DNA of 64,000 bases from Gordonia lacunae (GTDB lineage Bacteria; Actinomycetota; Actinomycetes; Mycobacteriales; Mycobacteriaceae), in contig NZ_NGFO01000029.1 in NCBI RefSeq assembly GCF_002149015.1, forward strand, positions 8,275-72,274, in the 5' to 3' direction. Both the position numbers and the translations under genes were made by a program. Below are positions 8,732-17,870 of this stretch, in pieces. Under the pieces are notes generated by a model. That model saw only the letters and a program-made list of their open reading frames with translations, did not search any database and had not been told where the DNA came from. Every line of letters starts with the position of its first letter. The first letter of the stretch is position 1.

Positions 8732-10259
8732 TCAATACCAGGGCCCCGTATATGCACCCCCACCGACACCAGCAGCGATGTACTCATTAGCTATTGGGTG
8801 CACACTTTGTCCACGAGTGCACGTTGTCCAGTACACGTTGATGCAGATGCCACTCGCCATGAGCGAGTGATTTTCGGATTCATGACCTACCCTGAGGAGC
8901 GCCCAACCCTCAGCGAGTTTGAAAACTGGGCGCAATGCCCAGTCCGTAGCAACCTCCTCTTTCGTTTGATAATCGACGACAGACCTTTGGTCCGACTTTG
9001 TCAGATACAGATAACGATCGCCAAGGAACGCTTCCTTTAACCGTAGACCCGCAACCTTAGTGCGATCGAGGTCGAAGACGACCTGCCCGCTCCCCAAGTC
9101 GACAATCGAGACATATTGCCCTTCCGAAGTGCTCGTGCCCCGCAGCAAGATTAGATCACCGTAGGTGTACCGGGAAGCTTGAGACCAGGTATTGAATGAA
9201 CTGTCACCGAAATCGGAGTACGGCGCAATCGGTCCAACCAAGGTCTTGTTGCGAAAATCGAAATAGAAAACGCCCGGCCTACGTTCCTCGGGAATCGCAT
9301 CTGTCCGCGGGCGGTGCTCCATCAAGATTCCAAACTGCGTAACCATGTAGGGTCCGACATTCCGGAACTCCCCAACTTCCGCACCGTCGCTGTCATAGAA
9401 GTGCATGTCTTTGACGTATCCCACACCGACCTGCCTGGACGTCGTGAGACTATACCCGCCGTAGTTCACACCCTGCGGTCCTGTATCAACGCCATCGTAC
9501 GGTTTGTCATCTGGCCGAGTCTGACTTTTCAGAGAAAGAGTAGACGCGTCAAAAAAGGCCACATGATCGAGTGAAAAGCCAGCAGGATTGGCAGTAATGA
9601 GAGAAAACGCCCCCCCCAGAGGCGGGATGCAATGACCAATTGACACTATCCCCAACCGGCCATTCGAATTCTCTAGAATCTCTCAATTCGGCGCGCACGA
9701 TATCGTATGACGACAATTCTGTGCGGATCACTTCTGGTTCGAGACCATGAGACGGCGTTCTCGTCTTGGTGAGATATATGGCTAGCGGTTTCCCGCTGGA
9801 GTCTTCTGTGACAACACAGGCCTGCTCTATGATCGTATCGCCCGACTTGGGCGTGGGGTTTGGCATGTCAACATTCCGCCCCTTTGAGATGTCAAAAAAC
9901 TCACGATTGCTATTTCGCGGATCGGGTTCTTCCATTTCAGGGACGCATCCACTGTATACAGCGGTTCCACTGAAGTACAGATTGCTACCTTGCGGTAATG
10001 GGAACTTGGTCTCTTTAGTTGGTTTCAGCGTAGTAATTGTAGACTCGGCAGCGGCAGTCCTAGGCCCCGCTGTTTGTGGTTCGGCCACCTGAGTCGAACT
10101 GCAGGCACCCGCGGAGACCACCGCTACGACGATGAGCAACCGAACCGGAAGCGCGGATCGGAGCGATCGTTGTGCCGTAGGGTTGCCGCTTCCTGATGAT
10201 CGACGAGACGAACCCGGCCGAATTACTCGCCCCGCCAACTGTGAGCGCTCTCGGAGCAC
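8732..10259 (-). pseudogene. Extracellular lipoprotein gene split by a frameshift at a G8 run
   Basis: The upstream half begins at a GTG at 10259 with AAGGGAG six bases before it. It has a hydrophobic segment and lipobox SAGAC, and reads to about 9610. The downstream half continues in another frame to a stop at 8732. The switch falls exactly on a run of eight C (plus strand, 9610-9617), which is eight G in the gene. Seven G would join both parts into one protein of about 508 residues reading HPASGG-AFSLITANPAGF. The C-terminal half has repeated short beta-strand-like segments ending in aromatic residues, as in propeller proteins. It could be a real mutation, phase variation or a sequencing indel. 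Function is unknown. Confidence 0.7.
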
Positions 10260-11091
10260 TTTTAACTCCCTTTGGACACCGAATACAAGGGCCACACAGG
10301 GCCTTATGTGAGTGACCCGTGAACCCCGCTCCAAGATGACGATGCATGAGCACTTCGCTACACGCTCATGAGTCGCACGGTGGTCGGAAAGCAGAACACC
10401 CCACCCCTCAGGAGCGGCGATCTACTCCTGGCCCCTTTGTCAGTCGATCTGTTCGGTCGAAGACTTGACGACGTCGGCCCTCGAGAAACTAGCGCCTCGA
10501 GTTCCGTAGAAGTCAACCGACGACTATCGAACGTCTCTTCTCCCCTCGGCCAGGATGAGCAAGGCGCGCGGTTCGTCTACTGCAAATAGGCCGCGTAATG
10601 TGCGGATAGATGGGCTAGGTAGATCTAGATGCCGCCCCCTTTTCGGTAGGTGTTACTCCCCGACCGACGACCACTATTGTGTCATAGCTCACACCAGGGC
10701 CGGGGCCTGTCCGAGACATTGGGCACTGCAAAAGCTCGGATTGGACCACTTCGATGGGTGCGGTCACTGCTGGTAGGCAGCTACTAGCCAGCGGGTGAGT
10801 GGTCTTGCCAGAAAATTGAACCCGGTGTGCCAGCAGCGTCGCTGCGAGATCGCCAGTATGGTCGCGGCGATTGCGTCCAGATCATCCGTCGATCGCATGC
10901 CGGACGGCCGCCCGGTCAGCGTCAGCTCGCCCATGGTGACGCGGCCTGGTTTGGGGTGCGACACGGTTGGTGGAGCCGACGGCGCTTCAGGCCACGACCC
11001 CGACCACGCGGTCGTCGACGTCGTGACCCGCACCGAGATCACTGCCGAGAAAACTGACAGTTTCTTGAGCCGGCGCGAGAGATCCGGCGCC
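10260..11091. other. Gene-poor region
   Basis: About 830 bp without a supported gene. Short open frames on both strands lack ribosome-binding sites and recognisable domains. It separates the lipoprotein cluster from the second copy of the duplicated segment and may contain debris of earlier insertions. Confidence 0.4.
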
Positions 11092-11182
11092 GATCCTGAC
11101 GACCGCCGACCAACGAGCACACAGACCGGCGGAGTCCAGCTACGCGCCGGTCGTCGTCTTCTTGGTGCAGACACAGCGGTTT

Positions 11183-11205
11183 CCGGACCCGGCAGTCGGG
11201 TCCGG
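11183..11205. terminator. Hairpin, remnant of duplicated terminator
   Basis: A 9-bp perfect stem (CCGGACCCG with CGGGTCCGG) and a 5-nt loop sit in the position equivalent to the 7150-7181 hairpin of copy 1. Confidence 0.6.
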
Positions 11206-11224
11206 GCACCTACTAACCCTGCCG

Positions 11225-11503
11225 TCAGGGGCGGAAGATCTTCGGCTGCCCGGCGTCACCGATCGGGTCGCCGTAACCACGACGGGTGAACTCATCGTCG
11301 TTGTTGACCGGACCTCGGAAACCGGTAGGGATTTCGAGGGTGCAGGGCTCCTGGCTTTCGGTGGCACTGCCGTGCACCTGATGAACTCCGAAGTCCGAAA
11401 CGAACGAATGGGCCCGTCGCCGCGGTCGCGACGCCGCTCCGAGGCCGGCCAATCCCGCAGCGGGCACAGCGCCGGCGGTCCAGACAGTCGAGGTTGTTGC
11501 CTT
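11225..11503 (-). pseudogene. Decayed copy of the small secreted-protein gene
   Basis: Aligned by eye with 7199-7471. The position of the start codon now reads AAG. One base is lost inside the signal-peptide region (GCGGGTGTCGCG became GCGGCGTCGCG), and four are gained (TTCG duplicated) shortly after. The two indels restore the frame, so the C-terminus (TRRGYGDPIGDAGQ and KIFRP) is still readable. Without the start and with a garbled signal peptide it is unlikely to make a secreted product. Confidence 0.7.
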
Positions 11504-11519
11504 AGGTGGTTCTCCGATC

Positions 11520-11556
11520 GGGTGTAAGGTTCGCCGCTGCGGCGACCCTTACACCC
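11520..11556. promoter_or_regulatory. 37-nt near-perfect palindrome
   Basis: Two 18-nt arms (left beginning GGGTGTAAGG, right ending CCTTACACCC) flank a single T, with one mismatch. It lies just upstream of the decayed secreted-protein copy. The corresponding part of copy 1 is less symmetrical. It could be a terminator or a protein-binding site. Confidence 0.65.
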
Positions 11557-11762
11557 GTCAGTTGCTGTGTAGTCACCTAAAGGTTCCCGAGTTTCGACGC
11601 CCGACACCCGACACCCGGCCGATCATCAACGGCCCGCCAACGGAGGTGCCAGCGTGAGCAGGCGTTCAATCCAGCCCAGCACTATCTCCTCGAACCACGC
11701 GGGAACTTCGGTGTGGCGTGACGTTGGACTGTCACGCGCAGTCCTGATGATCGCGGTGACAC

Positions 11763-13550
11763 CTAAGCAGCCTCACTTGTCTGCATGTGACTACGCACCA
11801 ACGAACGAGCCGACGGATAGTCGACCTTGCCGTTGGGCCGCGTCGGGAACCGCCCATACCGTGTCCGCGAGGGCGCTGCGATTGGCAGTGCGATCGCTTG
11901 CGGATCCGTTGCCACTCTGCCCGGACCCCGATACCTTCGCTTCCCTCTTTGCTTTCGCCAGCGAAGTTCTTCATCCCACCAGTCCCGAACCAGTCGATCG
12001 ACAAGATGGCTCTGTGCCCGTCGGACCATTGCGCCGTAAGATCCGAATGCGACGGCTACTTCGTCCCACCTATTTCTGGATGGAGTCAGTAGGTTCAGCT
12101 CCCTGAAGTAGCGAAGCCACGCACGGACGCACCGGCTGGAGTAACCCGTGGCACTCACAAGACCGATCACGGATACGTGACCACCCTGCCAGGCTGCGTG
12201 GATCCTCTCGGCGATTCCGCCTAAACCTTCTCGCCAAACCCAGATGTCGTGGTGGGCATGGTGGAGTCGCAGGGTGGAGCTGGCAAACGGGGGGCGTGTT
12301 TCCCCTTGTGTTGCAGCTGTGTCATGCGGAACATGTGCGAGCTCCCAAGTTGCCGACTCTGTCCCCTGCGCCTCAGCGACTCGTCTGATCCAGCCTTCTG
12401 CCTGGAGGCGGTGAAGTGCCCTCGATGCTGTTGCAGCGTGAACGTTAGCGGCTTCGGCTAGCCGGCGAACGTCGATGTTCACGGTCGTTGTGTGCGCCTC
12501 AGCGCACACAACGAGGAGGCTGTGCAGGACCCGTTCAGCACTGGCCCACCCCTTTCGTGCCCAAGTTGCGGGATCTGAGTTCGCTGCAGCGAAGACAGCC
12601 TCGATGTGGGTGCGGACTGGGTCGTCGACGGTGTGGTCGCCTTGCGCTCGTGGCCACGCTGTCTCGGCAGCAGTGCGCAGTGCTTTGTGCCATTGCGTGA
12701 GGGCGTGCGCCTCGTTCTGGCGGAGGTCTTCGCGCAAGCGGACTAGTCCAGGCTTGTGCAGATGTTGAAGCACATCAGTCCAGCACCAACCGCTGGCGGC
12801 CATCCCGAGCATGATCGACCACGCGTGTGCCGAGCGATCGTCGGCGGCTGTGAGCCGCCTGACTAGGCGCTCAGCCGTAGTTGAGGATAGTTCGGTTCGC
12901 GCGCGATCAACCCGTGTGGCAGGCCCCTGCCCGACCAGACGTAGGCCGATAGTCGTAGTTCGCTGCCTGGAGTTTTGCCGCGCGGTTGTTGGGAACCTCG
13001 CTATCAGCCACTCAGCTAGGTCGGGTGGCGCCGGCCGAGCCTGCATGTCCCTGACGGCGTTGCCCAGTTCCCGTCCGGTCAATAGTGGGCTCGCGTTTCC
13101 GCCCGACCGGTGCACAGACCCGGGGATCCGAACTGCGCCCGACACGGGGTTGGTAAGCGGAGAGATGTCGAGGGTTGGAAGATGCGCGCGCAGCCTACGA
13201 GCAAGGTCGGCGACTTTCTCCGCGGGTATCCCTGGGTCAATGACGCGCACCCAGATGTGCCGCCCTCCTGAGGGCCCCGACTGCACTTGCAGGTGGCTCA
13301 CACCCAAGTCGGTTAGGACGCCGGTAAGTACGTTGGCATCCACAGCAACGGCCTCGGGACCGTACGGTCCTGCATCCAGGTCGAATGCGAGCAGCGTGTA
13401 CCGGGAATGGCGGTCCGCTAGATACGTCGCGATAGGCACCGGTGGCATTCGTTCTGGCCATGGTGCTGATCGGTATCTGTGTTCATTTGTTGCGTCGACA
13501 CGCACTGTGGAGCGGGGCGACCACTGCCTCCATTCACTCAGCATGTCCAC
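11763..13550 (-). CDS. Replication initiator with archaeo-eukaryotic primase-like domain
   Basis: This protein has up to 595 residues. The N-terminal 170 residues carry AEP primase features: the acidic pair in AFDLDAGPYG near residue 55, the histidine motif SGPSGGRHIWV near 95 and the RIPGSVHRSGG loop near 145. A central region around residues 340-400 looks like a winged helix-turn-helix (NIDVRRLAEAANVHAATASRA), and a basic C-terminus follows. This architecture is known for replication proteins of actinobacterial plasmids. The start is either GTG 13550 or ATG 13544; both lie in a perfect palindrome that could control translation. It is transcribed away from parA. I infer that it primes or initiates replication of this element. 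Confidence 0.8.
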   Translation of the reverse strand: MDMLSEWRQWSPRSTVRVDATNEHRYRSAPWPERMPPVPIATYLADRHSRYTLLAFDLDAGPYGPEAVAVDANVLTGVLTDLGVSHLQVQSGPSGGRHIWVRVIDPGIPAEKVADLARRLRAHLPTLDISPLTNPVSGAVRIPGSVHRSGGNASPLLTGRELGNAVRDMQARPAPPDLAEWLIARFPTTARQNSRQRTTTIGLRLVGQGPATRVDRARTELSSTTAERLVRRLTAADDRSAHAWSIMLGMAASGWCWTDVLQHLHKPGLVRLREDLRQNEAHALTQWHKALRTAAETAWPRAQGDHTVDDPVRTHIEAVFAAANSDPATWARKGWASAERVLHSLLVVCAEAHTTTVNIDVRRLAEAANVHAATASRALHRLQAEGWIRRVAEAQGTESATWELAHVPHDTAATQGETRPPFASSTLRLHHAHHDIWVWREGLGGIAERIHAAWQGGHVSVIGLVSATGYSSRCVRAWLRYFRELNLLTPSRNRWDEVAVAFGSYGAMVRRAQSHLVDRLVRDWWDEELRWRKQRGKRRYRGPGRVATDPQAIALPIAAPSRTRYGRFPTRPNGKVDYPSARSLVRSHMQTSEAA

Positions 13551-13563
13551 CCACTAGTGGGTG
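13548..13563. promoter_or_regulatory. Perfect 16-bp palindrome over the rep start
   Basis: CACCCACTAGTGGGTG is self-complementary and covers the GTG start and upstream bases of rep. In DNA it could be an operator for Rep itself; in the mRNA it could form a hairpin hiding the start region. Confidence 0.6.
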
Positions 13564-13591
13564 AGTGCTGCGGACGAATGCAGTCGATTCC

Positions 13592-13616
13592 CCGCGTGTG
13601 GTTGTGCGACACGCGG
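13592..13616. promoter_or_regulatory. Inverted repeat upstream of rep
   Basis: CCGCGTGT and ACACGCGG face each other across 9 nt, about 40 bp upstream of the rep start. It is a candidate operator, or a hairpin in the rep leader. Confidence 0.5.
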
Positions 13617-13654
13617 AGCACAGGGATTGCGGGCACTCCGAGAGGGCGCACGCT

Positions 13655-13782
13655 ACCCTGAGATCTGTCCGGCAAGACAGTCCCTTCGGGGATGGGCGAG
13701 AGCCCGTGAGACCGAGCTGGTAACTCAGTCTCGAAACTTCAGATCAAGGACCCTCCGACTGGTAATCGGGGGGTCCTTGTGT
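13655..13782 (+). ncRNA. Compact multi-hairpin RNA ending in a terminator, upstream of rep
   Basis: About 125 nt fold into successive hairpins. These are CUGUC/GACAG (13665-13680); a UUCG tetraloop closed by C-G (13681-13692); a GAGA (GNRA) tetraloop (13693-13706); a long hairpin GAGAC/GUCUC with inner GAG/CUC (13708-13732); and the hairpin at 13745-13779. GATCTG (13662-13667) can pair with CAGATC (13740-13745) to close the set, competing with the first hairpin. Both tetraloops are canonical only on the plus strand, which fixes the sense. TACCCT at 13654-13659 may be its -10. It is either an antisense RNA to the rep leader or a riboswitch-like leader; I do not recognise a known class. Confidence 0.6.
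13745..13779 (+). terminator. Terminator-like hairpin of the structured RNA
   Basis: CAAGGACCC pairs with GGGTCCTTG, extended inside by a TCCGA/TCGGG stem. It closes the structured RNA on the plus strand and could also work on the minus strand. Confidence 0.65.
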
Positions 13783-14117
13783 TGGACCTCGCGCGTTATT
13801 CAGATGTCAGCGTTCGGAAGGTTCGGAGGCTCCCTTCTGGGTTGGCGATGCTAGGCGCGCAGCACGAAGCTGGCGCAGGGTAGGAAAGATCTGGTTCGCG
13901 CCGAAGGCGCGGCACCGGCGCTGATCGACCGTCGTCGGTAGTAGGGACCGACCGTGGTGCTGGGCTGAAGAACTGCGCAAGCTCGAGCACGATCTCCCGC
14001 AGGGACGATCGAGCCGCGGTGCAGTGGCCACGCTAGGACTGGCGCTACCTGCGCGTCCTGCAGTCATCACACCCCCTTGCTGGCTCGAATCACATCGGTG
14101 TAATTGTATGAGCGCGA

Positions 14118-14234
14118 TTTCCGCGCGATTTTATGTTGGTGCTGGACGGCGGGTCAGGGGACATCAAGTAGGGCGGTTCTCTCATCTCCGCAGGTCATGG
14201 GCGTTGTTCGGCTGTATTTTCGCGCGAATTTATG
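14118..14234. promoter_or_regulatory. Repeated GCGCG-palindrome motif upstream of the zinc-finger gene
   Basis: TTTCCGCGCGATTTTATG (14118-14135) and TTTTCGCGCGAATTTATG (14217-14234) are near-identical, and the second contains the perfect palindrome TTCGCGCGAA. Two such sites about 100 bp apart, the second only 14 bp before the start codon, suggest operator sites. Confidence 0.45.
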
Positions 14235-14247
14235 CCACACTGGGTGG

Positions 14248-14718
14248 ATGGATCGGTCCGCTGACGGCCGGCGTGGGCGCCTTGGCGCACCCACGCCAGT
14301 TCCGGCAGCTATCGAGAACCGGTCGACCAAAGCTCCGGTAGTGACGGCGTACTGCGCTGACCCGCAGTGCCGAAAGGAGTTTCGTAGGACCGCGGGTCGT
14401 GGTCGGCCTCGGATCTATTGCTCGGATGCCTGCCGGCGCTCCGCCGAGAACGCCGCTCGACGAATTTCCGCGCAACTTCAGCATCATCGCGAGATGGCGC
14501 AGATGCTCGAACGCGACCTTGCGGCGTTCGATTCGTCCGCGTCACCCAAGTCCACCCCGGAGCCCTCGTCAGTCGCTGGCTTAGACACAGCCGTTGCCCG
14601 CGCGGAAGGTGTGCTCCTGGGGCTTTCAGACGGGAGTGTTCTGGCAAGCGAGTTCACTCGCTTGCTGGACGCAGTTCGTGCTGCGCAGCCCTCGCAGCAG
14701 CAACATCGAGCGGGCTAA
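14248..14718 (+). CDS. Small zinc-finger protein
   Basis: This 156-residue protein has a Cys4 cluster near residues 33-62: CADPQC, then about 15 residues containing RGRPR, then YCSDAC followed by RRSAENAARR. The same short domain (GRPR-x-CSD-x-CRR) appears in the gene beside the relaxase at 60838-61179. A helical, glutamine- and alanine-rich C-terminus follows. I chose the ATG at 14248 because the sequence before it is not protein-like. There is no Shine-Dalgarno, so it may be leaderless. The domain is widespread in actinobacterial plasmid and phage proteins and probably binds nucleic acid; the exact role is unknown. Confidence 0.7.
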   Translation: MDRSADGRRGRLGAPTPVPAAIENRSTKAPVVTAYCADPQCRKEFRRTAGRGRPRIYCSDACRRSAENAARRISAQLQHHREMAQMLERDLAAFDSSASPKSTPEPSSVAGLDTAVARAEGVLLGLSDGSVLASEFTRLLDAVRAAQPSQQQHRAG

Positions 14719-16925
14719 CCGGCAGGCAATCAACAAGCCGTCGGCCTGTCGGTAGAAGCGGTACCGACTGAGTCACAGGCGCGCCTCAAGCGGGCCATCA
14801 GCAGTAGTTCGCCGATGGGTCAGAAAGGTCTACTCCGCCGCGGTTCTCCGCTCCCCCACCGGCCAGCGGTGCCGGTCGAGCGCCAGCGCGTGACTTCGAT
14901 TATCGGATCACGACAGCATTTGAGCACCGTGACCTGCGCAAATCGAAACTGCCTCCCAGTTTCCCGCAGAACGACGAAACTGAGTTGTCCTATCCCCTAG
15001 GGCCAAAATGGGTGGCAGCTCGTCACGGTGCGATCTGGAGCCGTTAACGTAAGTCTGTCGTCTCAGCGCGTTAGCCAGGACTCCTGTCAGCCGCACTAAG
15101 CGTTCATTCTTGCTTCCTCAGCCCCAACGGGTCGTCGATACGCGGATGGCCCACCGTCAGAGTCGAACATCTCCCGCCGGCCCATACGGCCGACCCATAC
15201 GGGTGTCATCCGGTTGGTGACGACGTCGGCTCAGTTCTCGGAACCCCACCGAAGCCATCACTCAGGGAGTCTTACGAAGTGCCGAGAGCTTTGTGGCATT
15301 GGGCCTAGCGGCCGAACTCGAGGGGGCCGGCGGCGACACCGGTGCCCCCGGGGGAGTGAGACGACTCGGTGATCTACGTAGAGCACGGATTGTAGGTGCC
15401 CGCCTGAGCTGCCGCATGTAGTTGTGGCACTGGTCCCCGGTCAGCCATCTGGTCATCCTAAGTCAGCCCGGTTCAGTTGTGGACCCACAAGAGCGGCCGA
15501 TGTCTGTGTCGTGACCCAACAGTGGGGTCCGCCCGGCCATTCCAGAGACTTCGAGGACCGCTGCTACACGTTGCCGGATGGCTGCGTCGACGTAGACGAG
15601 CGATCGAGCAAGGCGGACGCCATTCCCCGGTCATCATTGGTGGGACGAAACTCGTCGTGAACGAGCTGCGCTGTGGTCTCATGTCTTTATGTCTCTGTGC
15701 ACCCGTGTCGCGAATGGTCAGACCCGTCCCACCGGGTCAGGTCACGCAGACGCGCAAGTCTGCGCGGGGACCGCTTCATTGAGCTGTTGGCTCATAAGCC
15801 ACTCAGCTGACAGCCGAGCTGTGTGGCTATGTCACCCAGCGCCTCGTTCTTTCACGGGTCTAGTCGAGAGCGCGAATCTCTCCCGGGTGCAGACACGATG
15901 CGTCTGTTTGTCCTGGGTATCGTATCCGCGATCCTGGTCTCCGACTTTCGTTCCCCGCACACGTGGTTACCGACCGCGTCGATGGCGAATGCCGTGCGCA
16001 CAAACGGCCTGTTCAGCCCGTAATAATGCACGCATTACTTCGCGCTGCAATGCGCGCAGCCACGCGCTCAGTGCAGTCGACGAGACCGTCTAGGTGAATC
16101 GCGACAGCACTGTGGTCACGGAGCTATGCGCTACGCCCCGCAATGGGCCCCCTAGCACGAACCACAACACTCGAGGAAGTGCACCTTTGTTGGTTGCTGC
16201 CCGGATCTTCTGCGTTAATGGGCGCCACCAGTCAGACCGCACGCCGACAAATACGTTCCCCCGTCTATCGGGCCGTACTTTGCACTGTTCGGCGCGCCAT
16301 ACATACAGCGTGAAGTGCCGCACCGAAGTACGGGATGCGCCTCAGCGTCCAGACCCCCATACGCTGCGCAGCAATAAAACACGTAGCCACTCGACTACCA
16401 GAAACCATGTTGCACTCAGTACAAGGTCCTGTGAAGTGCTACGTACTGGGCTGCTTGCGGACGCTCGCAAGGCGACCTACGCGGCACAGAGCACTCATGT
16501 CCGCATGCATCGCCATATCTTGTTCCACGTCGCAAGCGTTGTGCGTCGAGATGTTCCTCCGTCTACCGGCTCCGCTGATGCGGTACATGTAGATCGATGT
16601 ACATACCAAACTAGTGAACACATACCCGTGCGCAGTGATGGCAGCTCTGTGTAAGCAGTTATGTCTATACGTAACGCAGGACGTAGATATTGCATGCCGA
16701 CCAGGGACATCGTCGTTGTTAACGCCTCGATCATTGCCAAGCTCAAGTGAGTATCTGCGGCGTCGCGCACGAGAGACCTCCCGGTAGAACGCCAAGTCGT
16801 CCGTAGCGTGTCGTACACCGCGCGAACCGATGTGCGCTGTTATCCTCTGCGCATAGCGGACCCCAATGCGCCCGGGAGGCACTGCCTTCCTGCGGTCCAT
16901 GCGCACCACCCCATTGGAGGACTCA
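14719..16925. other. 2.2-kb region without convincing genes upstream of parA
   Basis: GC content and codon pattern here do not match coding DNA, and the short open frames on both strands lack domains and ribosome-binding sites. It holds several inverted repeats, for example TAATGC-AC-GCATTA at 16024-16037, an ATGTA/TACAT pair within 16582-16607, and TGCGC/GCGCA flanking TATCCT at 16832-16854. Such a region next to parA is where a centromere, or an origin, would be expected; neither is proven. Confidence 0.5.
16832..16854 (+). promoter_or_regulatory. Candidate parA promoter/operator
   Basis: TATCCT (16841-16846) is a plausible -10 hexamer and is bracketed by the inverted repeat TGCGC/GCGCA. 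That layout suits autorepression by partition proteins. No clear -35 is visible. Confidence 0.45.
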
Positions 16926-17870
16926 GTGCAACACCTATCTCAACCCGCACTAGCTCGGGTTGTCACGATCGCAAACGGCAAGGGTGGCGTCGGTAAGACG
17001 TCAACGGCGACAAATGTCGCTGGTTTGGCCGCTGCCGCCGGTTGGCACGTCCTGTTCATTGAGCTCGATCCGCAGGGCAACGCGGGACGCGACCTCGGCT
17101 ACGAGATGGATGGGTCAGGCGACTCCGGACAACAGATCTTCGACGCGATCATGCAGGAGAAACCACTACGACCCAGTCTTGTCAACTACCGACCCAACTT
17201 GGACGTACTTCCAGGTGGGAGCGGACTCGACGATCTTGAAGCGATACTGATCGGTCGTTCTCAGCGTTCGCCAGGTTCACACAGGCAACTCGCAGATGCA
17301 TTAAGCCCCATCGCAGATGATTACGACCTCATCATCATCGATACCCCACCTACACGACCCCATCTTCTACGGTTAGCGCTGGCTGCAACACGTTGGATCG
17401 TCATCCCGACGAAACCGGACGACTCGAGCATCGACGGCCTGCAAAAACTCGCTGACGAACTGGTTAGTGCCAGATCAACAAACCCCGACATCGAGGTCCT
17501 GGGCGCCGTGCTTTTCGGTATCGAGGCCGCTGCGAAAGCCATTCGTAGAGAGGCGCGGGCCAAGCTAGACGCAGCGCTCGGAGGAGTGGCCCCGCTGTTC
17601 AATTCCGTTGTGCGTCATAGCACCATGACCTCGGTTCAGGTACGGGAGAAGGGCTTGCTTGCCCACGAGCTGGCCGAGCAAGTCGACAACGCCGAGCCGT
17701 ACTGGAAGGCCCTCAAGGAAGGCAGGCGGCCCGACCGTGTGCCAGGCACCGCGCCGTCTCTCGCAGAAGACTACGTCCTCCTCGCCCAGGAGATCCTCCA
17801 GGAGATCGACCGACGCGAGACCGAACAAGATTCCTCCGCGGAGCCGGCACACGAAGGAGCACCTGCCTGA
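16926..17870 (+). CDS. parA: ParA-family partition ATPase
   Basis: This 314-residue protein has a deviant Walker A KGGVGKTSTATN near residue 18, an A' motif FIELDPQGNAG near 45 and Walker B YDLIIIDTPP near 135, as in ParA/MinD ATPases that move plasmids to daughter cells. I chose the GTG at 16926 because GGAGG ends five bases before it; upstream ATGs at 16866 and 16899 have no such site. Its TGA overlaps the ATG of the ParB-like partner (TGATG), so the two are coupled. The A' motif has Glu before the usual Leu-Asp-Pro, a mild deviation. The family call is secure. Confidence 0.92.
   Translation: MQHLSQPALARVVTIANGKGGVGKTSTATNVAGLAAAAGWHVLFIELDPQGNAGRDLGYEMDGSGDSGQQIFDAIMQEKPLRPSLVNYRPNLDVLPGGSGLDDLEAILIGRSQRSPGSHRQLADALSPIADDYDLIIIDTPPTRPHLLRLALAATRWIVIPTKPDDSSIDGLQKLADELVSARSTNPDIEVLGAVLFGIEAAAKAIRREARAKLDAALGGVAPLFNSVVRHSTMTSVQVREKGLLAHELAEQVDNAEPYWKALKEGRRPDRVPGTAPSLAEDYVLLAQEILQEIDRRETEQDSSAEPAHEGAPA

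Larger units (their letters stand above)
11092..11600. repeat. Segmental duplication, copy 2 (decayed)
   Basis: It repeats 7076-7560 in the same orientation: the lipoprotein-gene tail, a hairpin (11183-11205, stem CCGGACCCG), the small secreted-protein sequence and its upstream region. Several indels and a lost start codon show this is the degenerate copy. Edges are approximate. Confidence 0.75.

Noticed and set aside
10764..11289. Overlapping open frames of 136 and 164 codons on opposite strands
   Set aside because: Neither has a start site or recognisable motif, and the right part lies inside the duplicated, decayed segment.
16094..16654. 186-codon plus frame upstream of parA
   Set aside because: Rich in Thr, Arg and His with no domain, no ribosome-binding site, and no G/C bias in third positions.
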